Origin: Diaporthe sp. PMI_573
Lineage: Eukaryota > Ascomycota > Sordariomycetes > Diaporthales > Diaporthaceae
NCBI GenBank assembly: GCA_021399435.1
Contig: JAJTUP010000051.1
Location: 372,001 to 436,000 of the forward strand
Direction of reading: 5' to 3'
DNA: 64,000 nucleotides
In this document: piece after piece, positions 11,101 through 21,673 of the stretch
Layout of the letters: each line of letters begins with the position of its first letter
How positions within the stretch are numbered: position 1 is the stretch's first letter
The notes under the pieces: generated by a model
Databases searched by the model: none
What the model saw: the letters and a program-made list of their open reading frames with translations, nothing else
Told to the model about the DNA's origin: nothing
Program-made: the position numbers and the translations under genes

Positions 11101-12092
11101 TCTGAAGGTTAGTGGATTGAATGGTCAGGTAGCAGTAGGGTGCACTGGAGGTCTTGGTGGGACGCTTGAGAATGGTTTGGACAACTTTGCATTGAATTTG
11201 AGTGGGCTTCTGTCAGCCCTCCTCACAGTCCCTCCGACATGACCTCAACCCTGGGCACGCTGCGGTTGGCTCTGGTGCAGGAATGGAGGGGCCGGAAAAT
11301 TCGGCCCTCAGACCCACCATCTTTGGCTTCAAACAGCCAGCCAACCCTAACCCTGACAGTAACCAAACTAAATACAGATAAACTTCAGAAATCAGGCTAT
11401 CTAACAAACTAGGTTACATGCTTTTTGGGTAAGAAATAAGGGGAATGCAGAGGTTCGAAGTTAGGGTCTTAAAACAGCCCAAAAAATCGGCTCACGGCCA
11501 CCAAACTCATCTCCCAGCGCGCACGCCACTAGCAAAAAGTCTAGGGTAACTCCTTCCGTGAAGTCTAGGGTAACTCCCTACGTGCAGCGCCCACACCTAA
11601 ATGAGCGTTTCCGTTTAACAGACTTGGCACTAGATTTCCTCTAAGTGCCCATAGGGCATGCATGCCGGCAGATAAGTTTGGTGGCCGTGAGTCGATTTTT
11701 TGGGCTGTTTTAAGACCCTAACTTCATACCTCTGCATTACCCTTATTTCTTACCCAAAAAGCATGTAACCTAGTTTATTAGATAGCCTAATTTCTGAAGT
11801 TTATCTGTATTTAGTTTGGTTACTGTCAGGGTTAGGGTTGGCTGGTTATTTAAAGCCAAAGATAGTGGGTCTGAGGGCCGAATTTTCCGGCCTCCCTATC
11901 TGCGCACCAGAGCCAACCCACGCGTGCCCAGGGTTGAGACAATGTCGGAGGGACTGTGAGGAGGGCTGACAGAAGCCCACTCAAATTCAATGCAAAGTTG
12001 TCCAAACCACTCTCAATCGTCCCAACTCGCCTCCAGGCACCCTGCTGCGACCCTGCCACACACACACTGCTGAAGGCACTAACCTTCAGAAT
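11101..12092. repeat. Palindromic foldback element, about 1 kb
   Basis: The left arm (11101-11620) opens with CTGAAGGTTAGTGG and the right arm (about 11670-12092) closes with its complement CACTAACCTTCAG. Arm sequence is shared along most of its length, for example GTTACATGCTTTTTGGGTAAG on the left and CTTACCCAAAAAGCATGTAAC on the right. About 50 bp of unrelated sequence forms the loop. Arms carry mainly transition differences. There is no open reading frame, so it would be a non-autonomous hairpin element; single arms or fragments lie at 1213-1730 and 676-813. Confidence 0.75.
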
Positions 12093-12770
12093 AAGTACCG
12101 ACTAGCTTCTGCAACTCTAAAGCAGGAGCAACAATTTAACTCATTCTTCTCTTACTATAACTTGATAACCTGTGACTGTGTCTGATCAGAACCCAACACC
12201 CGCTTTTGTCGCCATCGTGGCCCTTCCGGCCCTTTTTCATTATCTCTTCTTTCTTTGCGTTAGAGTCCTCTGGCAGTTTTCTCTCTCTCTGAGGGTCCAG
12301 CAGAACGCACACCTATGCTCGGCTTTGTGTCCCGTTTTTCATACTAATGTAATAGTTAAGGTTTTATTATAAGTAGTGGGAACGAAAGTGTAGAGGTAGG
12401 GTAAACTAATTGAAAAGCCCTTTGTGGTTTGGTGGGGTTTTGTGGTTTTGTCGCAAATTGACGGTTAGGCCAGCGTACACAATGCTGCATGCCGTGACGC
12501 GATGTTTTCACACTGGCTACAACCCTTTACCTTTCCCTGTTCAACTTTGGCCCCGCAAGCCTGGTCACACTCAGCCCCGGCAGGCATCGATTCTTCTGTA
12601 CAGCCATCTTGCTCTTGCATATGTGGAAAGACATTGATACAGCCAGACAGCCCTTCCGTTCTAGTACCAACCTTCCTTGTTCTGGCTGCCACATCCTTGA
12701 TCGTCTTGGGCAACGAAGTGCAGGATGTTGCACAGCGTGACGGGCTTCACACCAGCAGCTCTCACTTGGG
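12093..12770. other. Interval upstream of CorA-like relic
   Basis: Normal base composition, short frames only. It may contain the decayed N-terminal part of the CorA-like gene that follows, but I could not recognise family residues here. Confidence 0.4.
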
Positions 12771-13556
12771 ATGATTATAACATGGATTCGCCTGCGCGAG
12801 ACAGGCAAGCCAGCCAGAACGCTTCTTTCCTTCCCTTTCGGTACGCGGAATTCCTCAACCAAGGAAATCATACCTTTCGATACCTTATATGCACTCCACG
12901 ATACATTTCACCTTTCCGCTGCTGCCGAGGTGCAATACCCAAACCCGATTCAAGAACTTTACGAACACGAGCCGGAGGTAGCCCGCAAAAGCTACACTCA
13001 CACGTCATCCATGCTCAACTTGCAGCACTTCAAAAAAGTGTGTTGATGATCACATTGAGAAGCTACCAGAAATAACATCATGGCTGAATGATCGTCGTCA
13101 GCTGGATTGGCCCAGAGTCAAATCCTGGAACAGGGCTCATTTCGAGGAGGCACAACGAGCCTGCTGGCCTCATTCAGAAAGACTTCGCGCCTCCTCAAGG
13201 AATCGCGCTGAGAGACTTATCGAAAAGCTGTCAAGAAGGGGTCGAGTCTCTGGTCCAGTTGGCTTCGTTTCAAGAGTCGGTCAAGGCTGTTGTGAACGCA
13301 GAACGAGTTGAGAAGCTCACAAAGCTTGCTACAATCTTCTTGCCGCGGGGGTTTCACCTGCTCATTTCTTCGGTTTGAAACGTCTCTGATCTCGGCCAGG
13401 GCTCTCTTGGTCTCTGGGTCTACTTCGCCACAACGGGTGGTTTTTTTTTTGTTAATCCTCTACTTCTCTTGGAGATTTTGGGATATTGTTTCAAACACGA
13501 AGAGCCTCTTGCACACAAAGGCAATGCAAGTGCCGTAAACCAGGGAACTCGCAGTT
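12771..13556 (+). pseudogene. CorA-like Mg2+ transporter protein, frameshifted
   Basis: Segments typical of fungal CorA-like membrane proteins occur in order but in different frames: DTLYALHDTFHLSAAAEVQ (about 12870-12930), DDHIEKLPEITSWLNDRRQL (from 13045), a helix ending VEKLTKLATIFLP (to about 13350), and the second membrane segment LGQGSLGLWVYFATT (from 13391). The last two segments share a frame but are parted by a TGA at 13376, and indels lie near AAAAAA (13031), about 13220 and GGGGG/TTT (13345-13375). In intact relatives the C-terminal two helices form the ion channel. The damage sites sit at homopolymers, so sequencing error is an alternative to true decay. Confidence 0.62.
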
Positions 13557-13827
13557 TGATTGAATGATATTGTTTGAAAACACTACGCGATGCTTTTCAA
13601 ACCTGAACTTTGTATCATCGAGGGAGGAAGTGAAACCTAGAAGCCATTTCTCAAAGGTTGAATTTTGCAAACGTACCCTCAGTCGTGATATTCCTTCCCA
13701 GAGCATTACCTAAGGATACCTGGGTAGATTCAGTTCTAAAGTATCTGTCTGCCAGTCTTGAGAACCACAGGCCTGTTTGCATGCAGAAGAGCGTCGTGGA
13801 CAAGATCGATCAAAGGTAGGTCAGTGC

Positions 13828-16306
13828 CTAGCAAAGTATCAGCTTGAGGTTCTCAAGATTTTCAGGTAATTCAGTAGTGGACCCACCAGGGGAGGACACA
13901 ACAGAAACACTAATTGGAAGGGACTCCTTCTGATGTGTGATCCCTGAGATGTATGGAATCTCACCAACTGGAACGAAAACGTAAGCCAAAACTTTCTGTA
14001 TAATCACGGCTGCTATCAAATGCTCGTGAGCACGAGTACCTACTTGGCAGAGTGATCTCGGGAGACCCTGCGATGGGAGACAGGTACAGAGGATGGTAGC
14101 CACTCAAGAGGCCAAAGGCACTGTTTCGGATATCCGCTGTCAGACTGGGTAATAGAGAGCATGTAGAGGGGAAAGTATTTGGTTCACATACGGTGGGGAT
14201 GCGTCTCGATAGTTCGGCTTCCCTTCGTCGAGTGGGAGAATCACGATCGTTGCCGCTTTCAAGACGTGGGTCAACAGCCACTCTCTGTACTTGTAGATCC
14301 TGCTCCAACCCTCGTCTCTCTCCTCAGGTGTGAGTTTGTCTGCCATTTCCCTGGTGCAAATTGTGTCAATGAATCTTCAACGTTGCACGGGGAGTTGCGA
14401 TGACCATATCGTTCCTTCAGCGTGGAACTTACCATCTCCACCGTAGTGCTCGGTGGATGAACGGGGATCTTCCATGCTGCTCTCTGTATTTATCTGTCCA
14501 CTCTTTCACAATCTCGATTGCATCTTTGTAGTATGGCAATGTGGCAGCCTGCTATGTGTCAGTCTGACATGACATTGATCCATTGGAACACTGTTGACAG
14601 TCTCACAGTTTCGAGGTATTTGGAAAGATCGGCTGTTTCCGGAGTCTCTGCACCCGTCTTGCGCCATTCTTCTGCCAATGAGATTGGGGTCCGCTTCACA
14701 CCAAGGAAGGCCTCCAAATCTGAAACAAAGGCATCAATGATCTTCATTTGCTCGGCGTTGTTGGTTGGAAGGTAATCGGTAGGATAGAGTATAGTTGCAT
14801 CCTGTCGCGGTGTTAAGCATGATCTCATGATTTGATAGCTCCACGACACACCTTGGTCAGCGAGGCTGAATTGTTCAGCTTGCTGGAGCCTCCGTACCAC
14901 AGGTCTGCAAATTTGTGGAAAACACCTAAATCGCGCCCAAAGAAAGTTGGCACATCATAGTACCTCGGGCCAAATTTAGCTCGCTATACTGTGATACAGA
15001 ATGCATTGAAGGACTTACGGGCAAAAAGAAGCCACCCCGTCGGTGCTCAGCACGCCATGTGTTGGCCGAACAGCGTAGCAACCATTCCAGTAGGCGGGCT
15101 TTCTGCAACTCCCATTTGCTGGGAACTAGATATTAGCAGTTGATAGAGCTGTAGTATATCTGACAAGGTAATGTGCACGTGATGGGGGGAAAGAACAACT
15201 GGATGCGAAAAAGAAAGGGCAAGTAAGAAAACATACTGTCGGACCCGATGGCAAAGTCTATCCAAGGGTAAGCTCCAAGAGCCGCGCAGCTACCACTGCT
15301 ACTGCCAGAAGAAGTTTGATATCCATCGCCTCTTGGATTGAACGGGGCAAGGAACTCGACGCATTCCATCGTCTCTTCCCTGACTAACATAGCATTGAGG
15401 CGTGTCTTGCCAACAATGCATGCTCCAAGGTCTTGTAAACGGCGGATGCTGGACGCAGTTGTCGACTTCACACCGTGGAAATCTCCCCACGCTCGGTTGC
15501 AAAGAGTGGTCTGTGATCCGCTAATGTCAAACATATCCTTGACGGCAATTCTCCATCCCAGCAAAGGCTTGTCAGGCGACTCTTGGCCGTAGTAGGAACG
15601 AGACGGTACAACGACTCTCATGGCCCCTGGCGATGAGTAGTTGTCAAGTTCCTCTGAAGAGGTGTGATGGCCACTTTAAAACAGGTTAGCCAAGTATGTC
15701 AAGTGATTCATCCTTTCTGGAGGACGTACCTGGTACATGTAAGCAGGGGTCCCTTTGGCTTAAACGTGGTAACCATGGTGAGATTCTTGTCGTCATAGAT
15801 TCTCCATGGTTGCCAAATCTTGGACAAATAGGACACGTATGGACCGGGATCTAGATGCGTGTCTTGAATGCATGTGAACGTGTACTTCTTGACACCCCAT
15901 GCGTCCAGGACGGCATTTGCTGATGGGTGCCATTCGACCTGAGTCTCTTCACATCCAGTGAAGAGAATGTGGTGGAGAAATTGTGGTTGAAATACATCGT
16001 CTGGATCCAGAGCTGTGGCTCGAAAGTTTGAAAGATTTGAACCAGTGATTTGGAGGCCAGGCTTGACACGATAGACTGTGAAGACCGAGAACGTTTGGGT
16101 TTGAGATGATGGGATATCCTCCGACACGACTGAATTGCCCTAGTGACGAATCAGAATCCATGACAGAAATTGAGATGCAGGTGGCGTACCGTGTCGACGA
16201 GCAGGAAGTTTACCCCATTGATTTCGAAAGTCGGCTCCATTTGAAGCTGTGGAGCAGCATCCGGTACGTTCCCCAGTCTCTGAAATTTCGGTGCTCTAGT
16301 ATTCAT
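13828..16306 (-). CDS. Amidase signature family protein (636 aa)
   Basis: Ten exons: 16306-16190, 16139-15730, 15673-15237, 15118-15019, 14963-14852, 14801-14607, 14548-14433, 14350-14192, 14144-14044, 13991-13828. They sum to 1911 nt, and all introns are GT-AG, 47-118 bp. The first 180 residues form the N-terminal extension seen in fungal amidases. The amidase fold then shows the Lys (GWRIAVKDMFD), the Gly/Ser-rich cis-Ser loop (QTSSGSSSGS) and the nucleophile loop GSDTNGSCRKPA, so the Ser-cisSer-Lys triad is complete. It should hydrolyse an amide bond; the substrate is unknown. There is no signal peptide. The tail after PGG is short for the family. The neighbouring DHA1 exporter is on the same strand, which hints at a detoxification or metabolite role only by proximity. 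Confidence 0.88.
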
Positions 16307-17400
16307 CTGCAAATCGCACATGCATGCGATGAAGTGTCGTCAAGTTGAGGAGGGCTCGGCAGATTGGGACTGAGCTTGTCCTTTATTCCTTCTTTCGATT
16401 GGGTGGCTTTGAAGGGACGCTTCCGGCGGTTGCTCCTACCTGCAGCGACTGGGACGGCAAGCAGCCCAGGTCAAACAAAGAGAGGGGAATCTCGGGAATC
16501 TAGGGTAATCTTGTTGAGTTTGCCCGTACGTATCAGCACTGCCAGCGCAACTATCACGGCGGTGAAGGTGCAGCTGAAGGTGTAGGGTTCTGGGTTGTTG
16601 ATGAAAGGTTTGGTTTTCTGAAAGGTGGCGAAGAAATGCTCGGTGTTGTGAAGCTCACCAGTCGGTTGCCTGACGGTTTACGGAAGCTAGCCTCAGCAAT
16701 GCAAGGACATCGAGATCATCAACGAGTTTCGTGTCTAGGAGGCAAATCTAATTGAGGAATGAGGCTCGTAGATACTTAACTGCAGGATCCCCCCCCGCTC
16801 TCGACAAACTCGCAGTCACCAGCCAGCATCTTTCTCAGCAAACGAAGACAGGCTGCAATATCATACCCACTTCCCCCATACTGTCACACATCACGTCTCC
16901 TCATAACACCATGTCCGGAATGACCAAAGAGCAGCCCTGGAAGAATGATTGGCCTTCACAAAAGGTGGCCAATGACCCGACAAATGGCTGCCCTCCTGGC
17001 ACGATGATTGTACCACGATGGTGACACGGTCAGCAACCCTAGAGACCGACAGCCTTCGCGGGTCACGTCCTATGCCGACGGCAAGGCGATCACCGAGGCC
17101 GCCCAAAATGTTGAACAAGAATGATCCATCAACCCTGGTCTGGATTAGACTGGTTAGCCAACGTTAGCATGGGATAGCTACTGCTCTTCCTATTCTGAAG
17201 TGGGAAGGAGGGGCCGGTGGAAGGCATTCGCACGAGATCGGGGCCGGTATTTTAACGAAGTTGGTCTTATTTCAAACTCAAATTTGAGAGCATGGAAGAA
17301 TGCCTTATTCTCTATATACTGTCTGTATCCTTTCCTATTTTCTGGCCAAGGCTGACCGCACGACGCCCTCAGTCTATCTAAGATATGCATTCACCGACAC
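16307..17400. other. Interval between amidase and MFS gene
   Basis: Contains the amidase promoter and the 3' flank of the transporter. A short plus-strand frame starting at 16911 (ATG in CACCATGTCC, MSGMTKEQPWKNDWPSQ, 38 codons) has a good start context but no recognisable feature. Nothing else is supported. Confidence 0.4.
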
Positions 17401-19176
17401 TCACTGGGATTCGCCTCTTGTCTGCTCACTTCTCCACTTCATGCCGTTCTTCTGTATAAGCCACGCCAAGGGTAGTTCAACGAGCAGAAATATCGCATAG
17501 ATGGCAAAACACCAGCCCAAGCCAATCGAGTCTGCCAGCGGCTGCACGGCCGCAACGGCAGCACCCGCCCCCAGGCACCTGACAATACTCATAGCCGCTG
17601 AGGCTGTTGCTGACCGTTGCATGTTCAGATCGGTGAGTAGCGTGCCGGTCATCTTGGTGGAGTCAGTCACTTGCTGGTGATATAGTTGGGGTTCAATGTG
17701 TTAATCTCGCGACTTACAGCGAATAGGCTCGCAGTCGTGACTCCCGTCAGGAATTGCATGATGATCATGACAGAGATATGCTGCGCTTACTATCAGTGAA
17801 CCCGACTTTTTCTCAACTGTGCAAAGTTGTGACTCACCGTTCTTGTCATCAGAGCTAGTCCATAACCCAAAGTGCCCAAGCCACTGACAAGAATGAGCAT
17901 GTATGCCCCCTTCAGGCGCGTCTTCTCGATTGGGAAATCGGGCTCATGCCCATTGAAGGATCTTCCATTCCCATTCGACAGCTTCTGCACGGTCCGGCGG
18001 TAATAGTAGTTGAGAAACCTCCCTGGAATATGTAAGCATGGTATGACCTGATTGCTGCTCGAGGTCTCTTCATCACCCACCGGTACAAAATGCTCCAACA
18101 CCACCGGAAACCCCCGAAGGTAGGTAGATTAGCCCAGCATTAAGATAGTCGAGTTGGTAAATTTCGACGCACTGTGCTCCTAGGGAAGCTTGCAAGGTCA
18201 TCTTGACCGCGTACGTGATAGAGTAGAGCAGGATGACAATCAGAGACTGCTTGTTGGCTAAGATCGGCAGACACGCGAAGGGATTAGGATAATGGCGCAT
18301 AGGCTTCACGATGTGGGTCGAAGGGCCTTCCTTCTCGTGTTTCTGCAGGGCGCTGAAGAAGCTCCAGTAGACACCCCTAGCCTTGCCGCTCCCATCGCCG
18401 ACGATGTTGCGCTGCGTCTCCGGGAGGAACAGAAGCACGATCAGGAAGTGGGATCCTGTCAGAATGACGAGAAACCAGAATATCCACCTCCATCCGGATT
18501 CTTGTGCGATGACTCCTCCTATCACAGGGCCCAGGCTGACTGCGAAGTCCGTTCTGTGAAACGGATCAGTCAGTGATTCATGAACAAAAAATCGCCATCG
18601 AATGAAGAGGAGAATCGCATACGCAACAAGCATACTGCCAACGAAGCCGCCTCGTTCCCCAGCCACCGTGATATCCGCAATGACTCCATACGCAACCGAA
18701 GTCAACCCCGAAGAACCAGCGCTTTGGAGCATTCGCAACACGAAAAGCGCCGCGTACGAGTCCTGAAGCGCCATGCCGATGTTGGCGCCAATGAGAAGCG
18801 TGAACATCAGGATGTAAATAGGCCGACGCCCAGCCTGGTCGGCCATGTCTCCCATGAATGCCGGAGCAATCGCCGCGACAATCAGGTACGACGTGACCGT
18901 CAGGTTGATTAATGTCACCGATACCCCGAGTGACCTAGACATCGGCACCAGAGCTGGGTAGTAGATGTAGCTCATTAGCGTCGAGAACATGGCTGCGAAT
19001 GAGGCGACTAGGCTGATGAATCGTTTCTGGCCCTTGGTGAACACTGTGTATGGGCGCTGAGACGCAACCACATCCTGTATTTCTGCATCCTGTGTGTCAC
19101 AGTTCTCACCAGCGTTGTTTTTCGCATAAATGAGTGTCTTGACATCACCTGTGGTACTTGGATCAATGTCACCCAT
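17401..19176 (-). CDS. MFS transporter, DHA1 drug:H+ antiporter type (515 aa)
   Basis: Five exons: 19176-18623, 18553-18081, 18022-17838, 17780-17718, 17673-17401; total 1548 nt. The first intron (18554-18622) is 69 bp and has no stop in frame, so it could be mistaken for coding; removing it restores the family alignment to SLGPVIGG (DHA1 motif C). A cytosolic N-terminus of about 50 residues precedes the first helix. The loop with DMADQAGRRPIY is motif A, and a long hydrophilic loop (about residues 265-300) separates the halves. The closing part SATASAAMSIVRCLGAG and WCFAIYAIF is typical of Qdr/Aqr-like proteins. Located in the plasma membrane and exporting small molecules; substrate unknown. 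Confidence 0.88.
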
Positions 19177-19621
19177 GGTTAGAACGACTTGGTAGCGTGC
19201 TGAGTGTTTGATTTTGAGTGAGGGCCATCCAAATGGCTGCTTGGGATGTTGTTACGCAGTGAAATTGAGGTGCATCGGGTCAAATTCGTAGTGTGTCAAG
19301 ACCAACTTCTGCTCATAGACATGGCAGGTGTTCAAGTAAGTCATTCAGGAAAGAGGGCAAGTTGGCCCCCTACTCCCTCCGTTGTAGCCGTCTGGGGCGG
19401 GGTTCTCCAGCAAGTGCTATTTATAGGCAACGCTGCATATGTATGTTGGTTCCTAGTGCAATAACGGTGTGTCCATCCATCACGGAGAACAACACTCTTG
19501 TGCACCGATGGCATTGTTCGACTATTTGCAGCACTGCCAAGCAGGCAGGTATTACAGAATGTTTGCTTCCCAGAACTGACTAAATCTACGCAGAAACCCA
19601 ATATTCCATACATTTCAATGT
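19177..19621. other. Interval between MFS gene and kinase-like gene
   Basis: Promoter side of the transporter and 3' flank of the kinase-like gene. Only short frames without motifs. Confidence 0.4.
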
Positions 19622-20917
19622 TCAATTCCCAACCGCGTCACTCATGGTTCCAGAAATCTCAGCAGAGCGCACAAGCAGTCTCATGTTTTCGATGTACCTA
19701 GAGGTCATCAGTAATAGCTTTCACGGACAAGAATCAAAGCCACAAGGTCATATGACTCACAAATCTCTCAAATTCTGTTCCTGCGGATACAGATTCGCAA
19801 GACAAACTTGATTGCGAATCAGATAAATCAGAATCCGATGTTCAACGTCCTCTTCCGGCTGGGAAATTGGCACGTGCTTGAAGTATTCATTAATGTAAGA
19901 CTTCCCCAGAGGATATCTTGGGTTACTGTGCACGCCCAATTCAACTTGGGCGAAAGCACCGGATGTCAGCAATCGCAGGAATAGTGGACGGCCCCGGGAA
20001 CTTACATTCATGGTGACCCCAAACAGCATTCGCATCGAAGGTGATGAGGGCCTCGTTATCCAGCCGGAACTTGACATTGCCTGGCCACATGTTTGTGTGG
20101 CAGAGACACGGCTGGATAGACCTTCCTCCTGTTTCCAATGGCCTCAAATATCTGGGCAAGACCTTGTTGAGAAAGTCCTCCACTGTGATTCTCTCATCAC
20201 TGGTGAACTCGCCCCGGATGGTCTCATCGCGTTCGAGGATCATTTTCATGTGTTTTGTCCACCAGACCTCCCAAGAAGCTTCCCAGTCGTTGGTCTGTGG
20301 CAAGAAGCCGAATGTCGTATTCACGGGAAACCCAAATTTTCCTGTTGGAGACTGCCCTAAACTCCGGGCATACAACTTGGCCAGCGGTGCCATGTACATG
20401 TCTGGGGGCGCAATATCGTCGATCATTTCCACGAATTCCATCAGCATGAAAAATGTGTCCGGTTCAGAACGGTACTTGTCGAAGGCAATCGGTTCCGGGA
20501 CATATTCAGGTATGAATTTGTGTATCATGGATTCAGATACCCAGTGCGACTCGATCTGCTCTAAGCCAGTAGGGCCGCTACCGGTCTACATGCACGGAGT
20601 TCATCAGCTGCAATCCATGGAAATTATGGTCTGTGGCCATGTGCGGCGCACCTTAGTGAAGAAGTGTGCAACGCTTCCATCCGGGCGCTCCAGATCTATG
20701 CGATGATTGCGGCAATAATCGCTTAGACCCAATTCTGTTACCTGGATCACTTTCCCGTCACCCGGGAGATCTACCGCGCAAATCAGCATCAGCCGTTTCA
20801 AGTCCTCCGAAGGAAAACAAAACGATTGCCTGCTATCTTGGTGATAGTGAACCTTGAAAATGCTGGGAATAGGAACATACGTTCTAAAACTGCCTCGTCC
20901 AATCTGTTGTCAACCAT
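19622..20917 (-). CDS. Fructosamine/ketosamine-3-kinase-like protein, catalytic Asp missing (331 aa)
   Basis: Five exons: 20917-20881, 20770-20652, 20585-20006, 19944-19761, 19697-19622 (996 nt). The N-lobe begins MVDNRLDEAVLEHLPGDGK and RIDLERPDG; the C-lobe has FGFPVNTTFGFLPQ, WEVWWTKHM and LRPLETGGRSIQPCL, all family hallmarks. Family members phosphorylate protein-bound ketosamines using an Asp in HGDLWxGN. Here the motif reads CHTNMWPGN: the Gly-Asp is Thr-Asn. The metal-binding Asp of ITFDAN and the downstream HHEFELG region remain. The reading frame and splice sites are intact, so this is a maintained gene that is probably a pseudokinase or uses altered chemistry. Cytosolic, no signal. 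Confidence 0.83.
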
Positions 20918-21410
20918 ACGAGAGTCTTCGGCCATTGTTGATCAAGAGCTCGGAGCTTAGCAACTTGTGCTCTGCCTATGCTTGATTTTCTGACGTGCAC
21001 ACTTTCGCTCGTCAATTCGTGGTTTGGGGTGTGAAATGCAATGCGGAGGATGGATAGATACTTTGGAAAATTGAAAATTGAAGGCAAGGGCTGTTGCGGG
21101 ATACGTTCTTAATAATTCTTTACACACGTCTTCCATCGGCAAGCTTGCATGGGAAGAATACAGCGCTTAGCTGCATTGACGAAGTCACCCTGGCATGCAG
21201 GGATGCGGCACAGTGGACGATAGCCCCCAAATCGCCAATTCTATTGGACCGGATGCACTCGCCAATACTGTTGGGTTCCGCAATTAAATGTGTGAAACGA
21301 GGGCTTCTGGCAATGCTTTGTTTTAACCGTACGGCCGTGCTTGTCCTTTTCAAGGGGCTACTGAAGCCTTCGCCGAAGGCTGAATTTAGCTAAAGGGGCC
21401 CTTCACCGCC
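20918..21410. other. Interval, nothing recognised
   Basis: Promoter side of the kinase-like gene. The short frames on both strands show no motifs. Confidence 0.4.
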
Positions 21411-21673
21411 TTACATGTGCGACCCAGGGTAACATTCTGCCTGGTGTGAGCTACTCTCAAGCGCGGGGCAGTCGGTTTCGACGACATGGTCGTCAATGGT
21501 GCAGTAGGCTTCGAGGAGTGAGGCACAGCAGATGCATGTGCAAAAGATCCTGCGCTGCAACTGATGCCATGTTTCATGCCGCAACGGGAGCTCTTTGAAC
21601 AGCGGCAACTGTCAGCTTGGCATATGTGATGGGACAATGTTACACTCAGGATACACCAAGGTAGAAGGCGACC
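21411..21673 (-). CDS. Candidate small Cys-rich protein, antisense to NLR start
   Basis: On the minus strand two frames overlap. One starts at an ATG near 21673 and gives MGRLLPWCILSVTLS, CQA then DSCRCSKSSRCG. The other, ending in a stop at 21411, gives IFCTCICCASLLEAYC, then TDCPALESS and ECYPGSHM. A possible intron (GTAACA near 21640 to GACAG near 21612) would link the start to the second frame. Cys density is high in both frames. Neither family nor expression can be shown; it overlaps the first codons of the NLR gene on the other strand. It may be chance, or a frameshifted relic. Confidence 0.25.
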
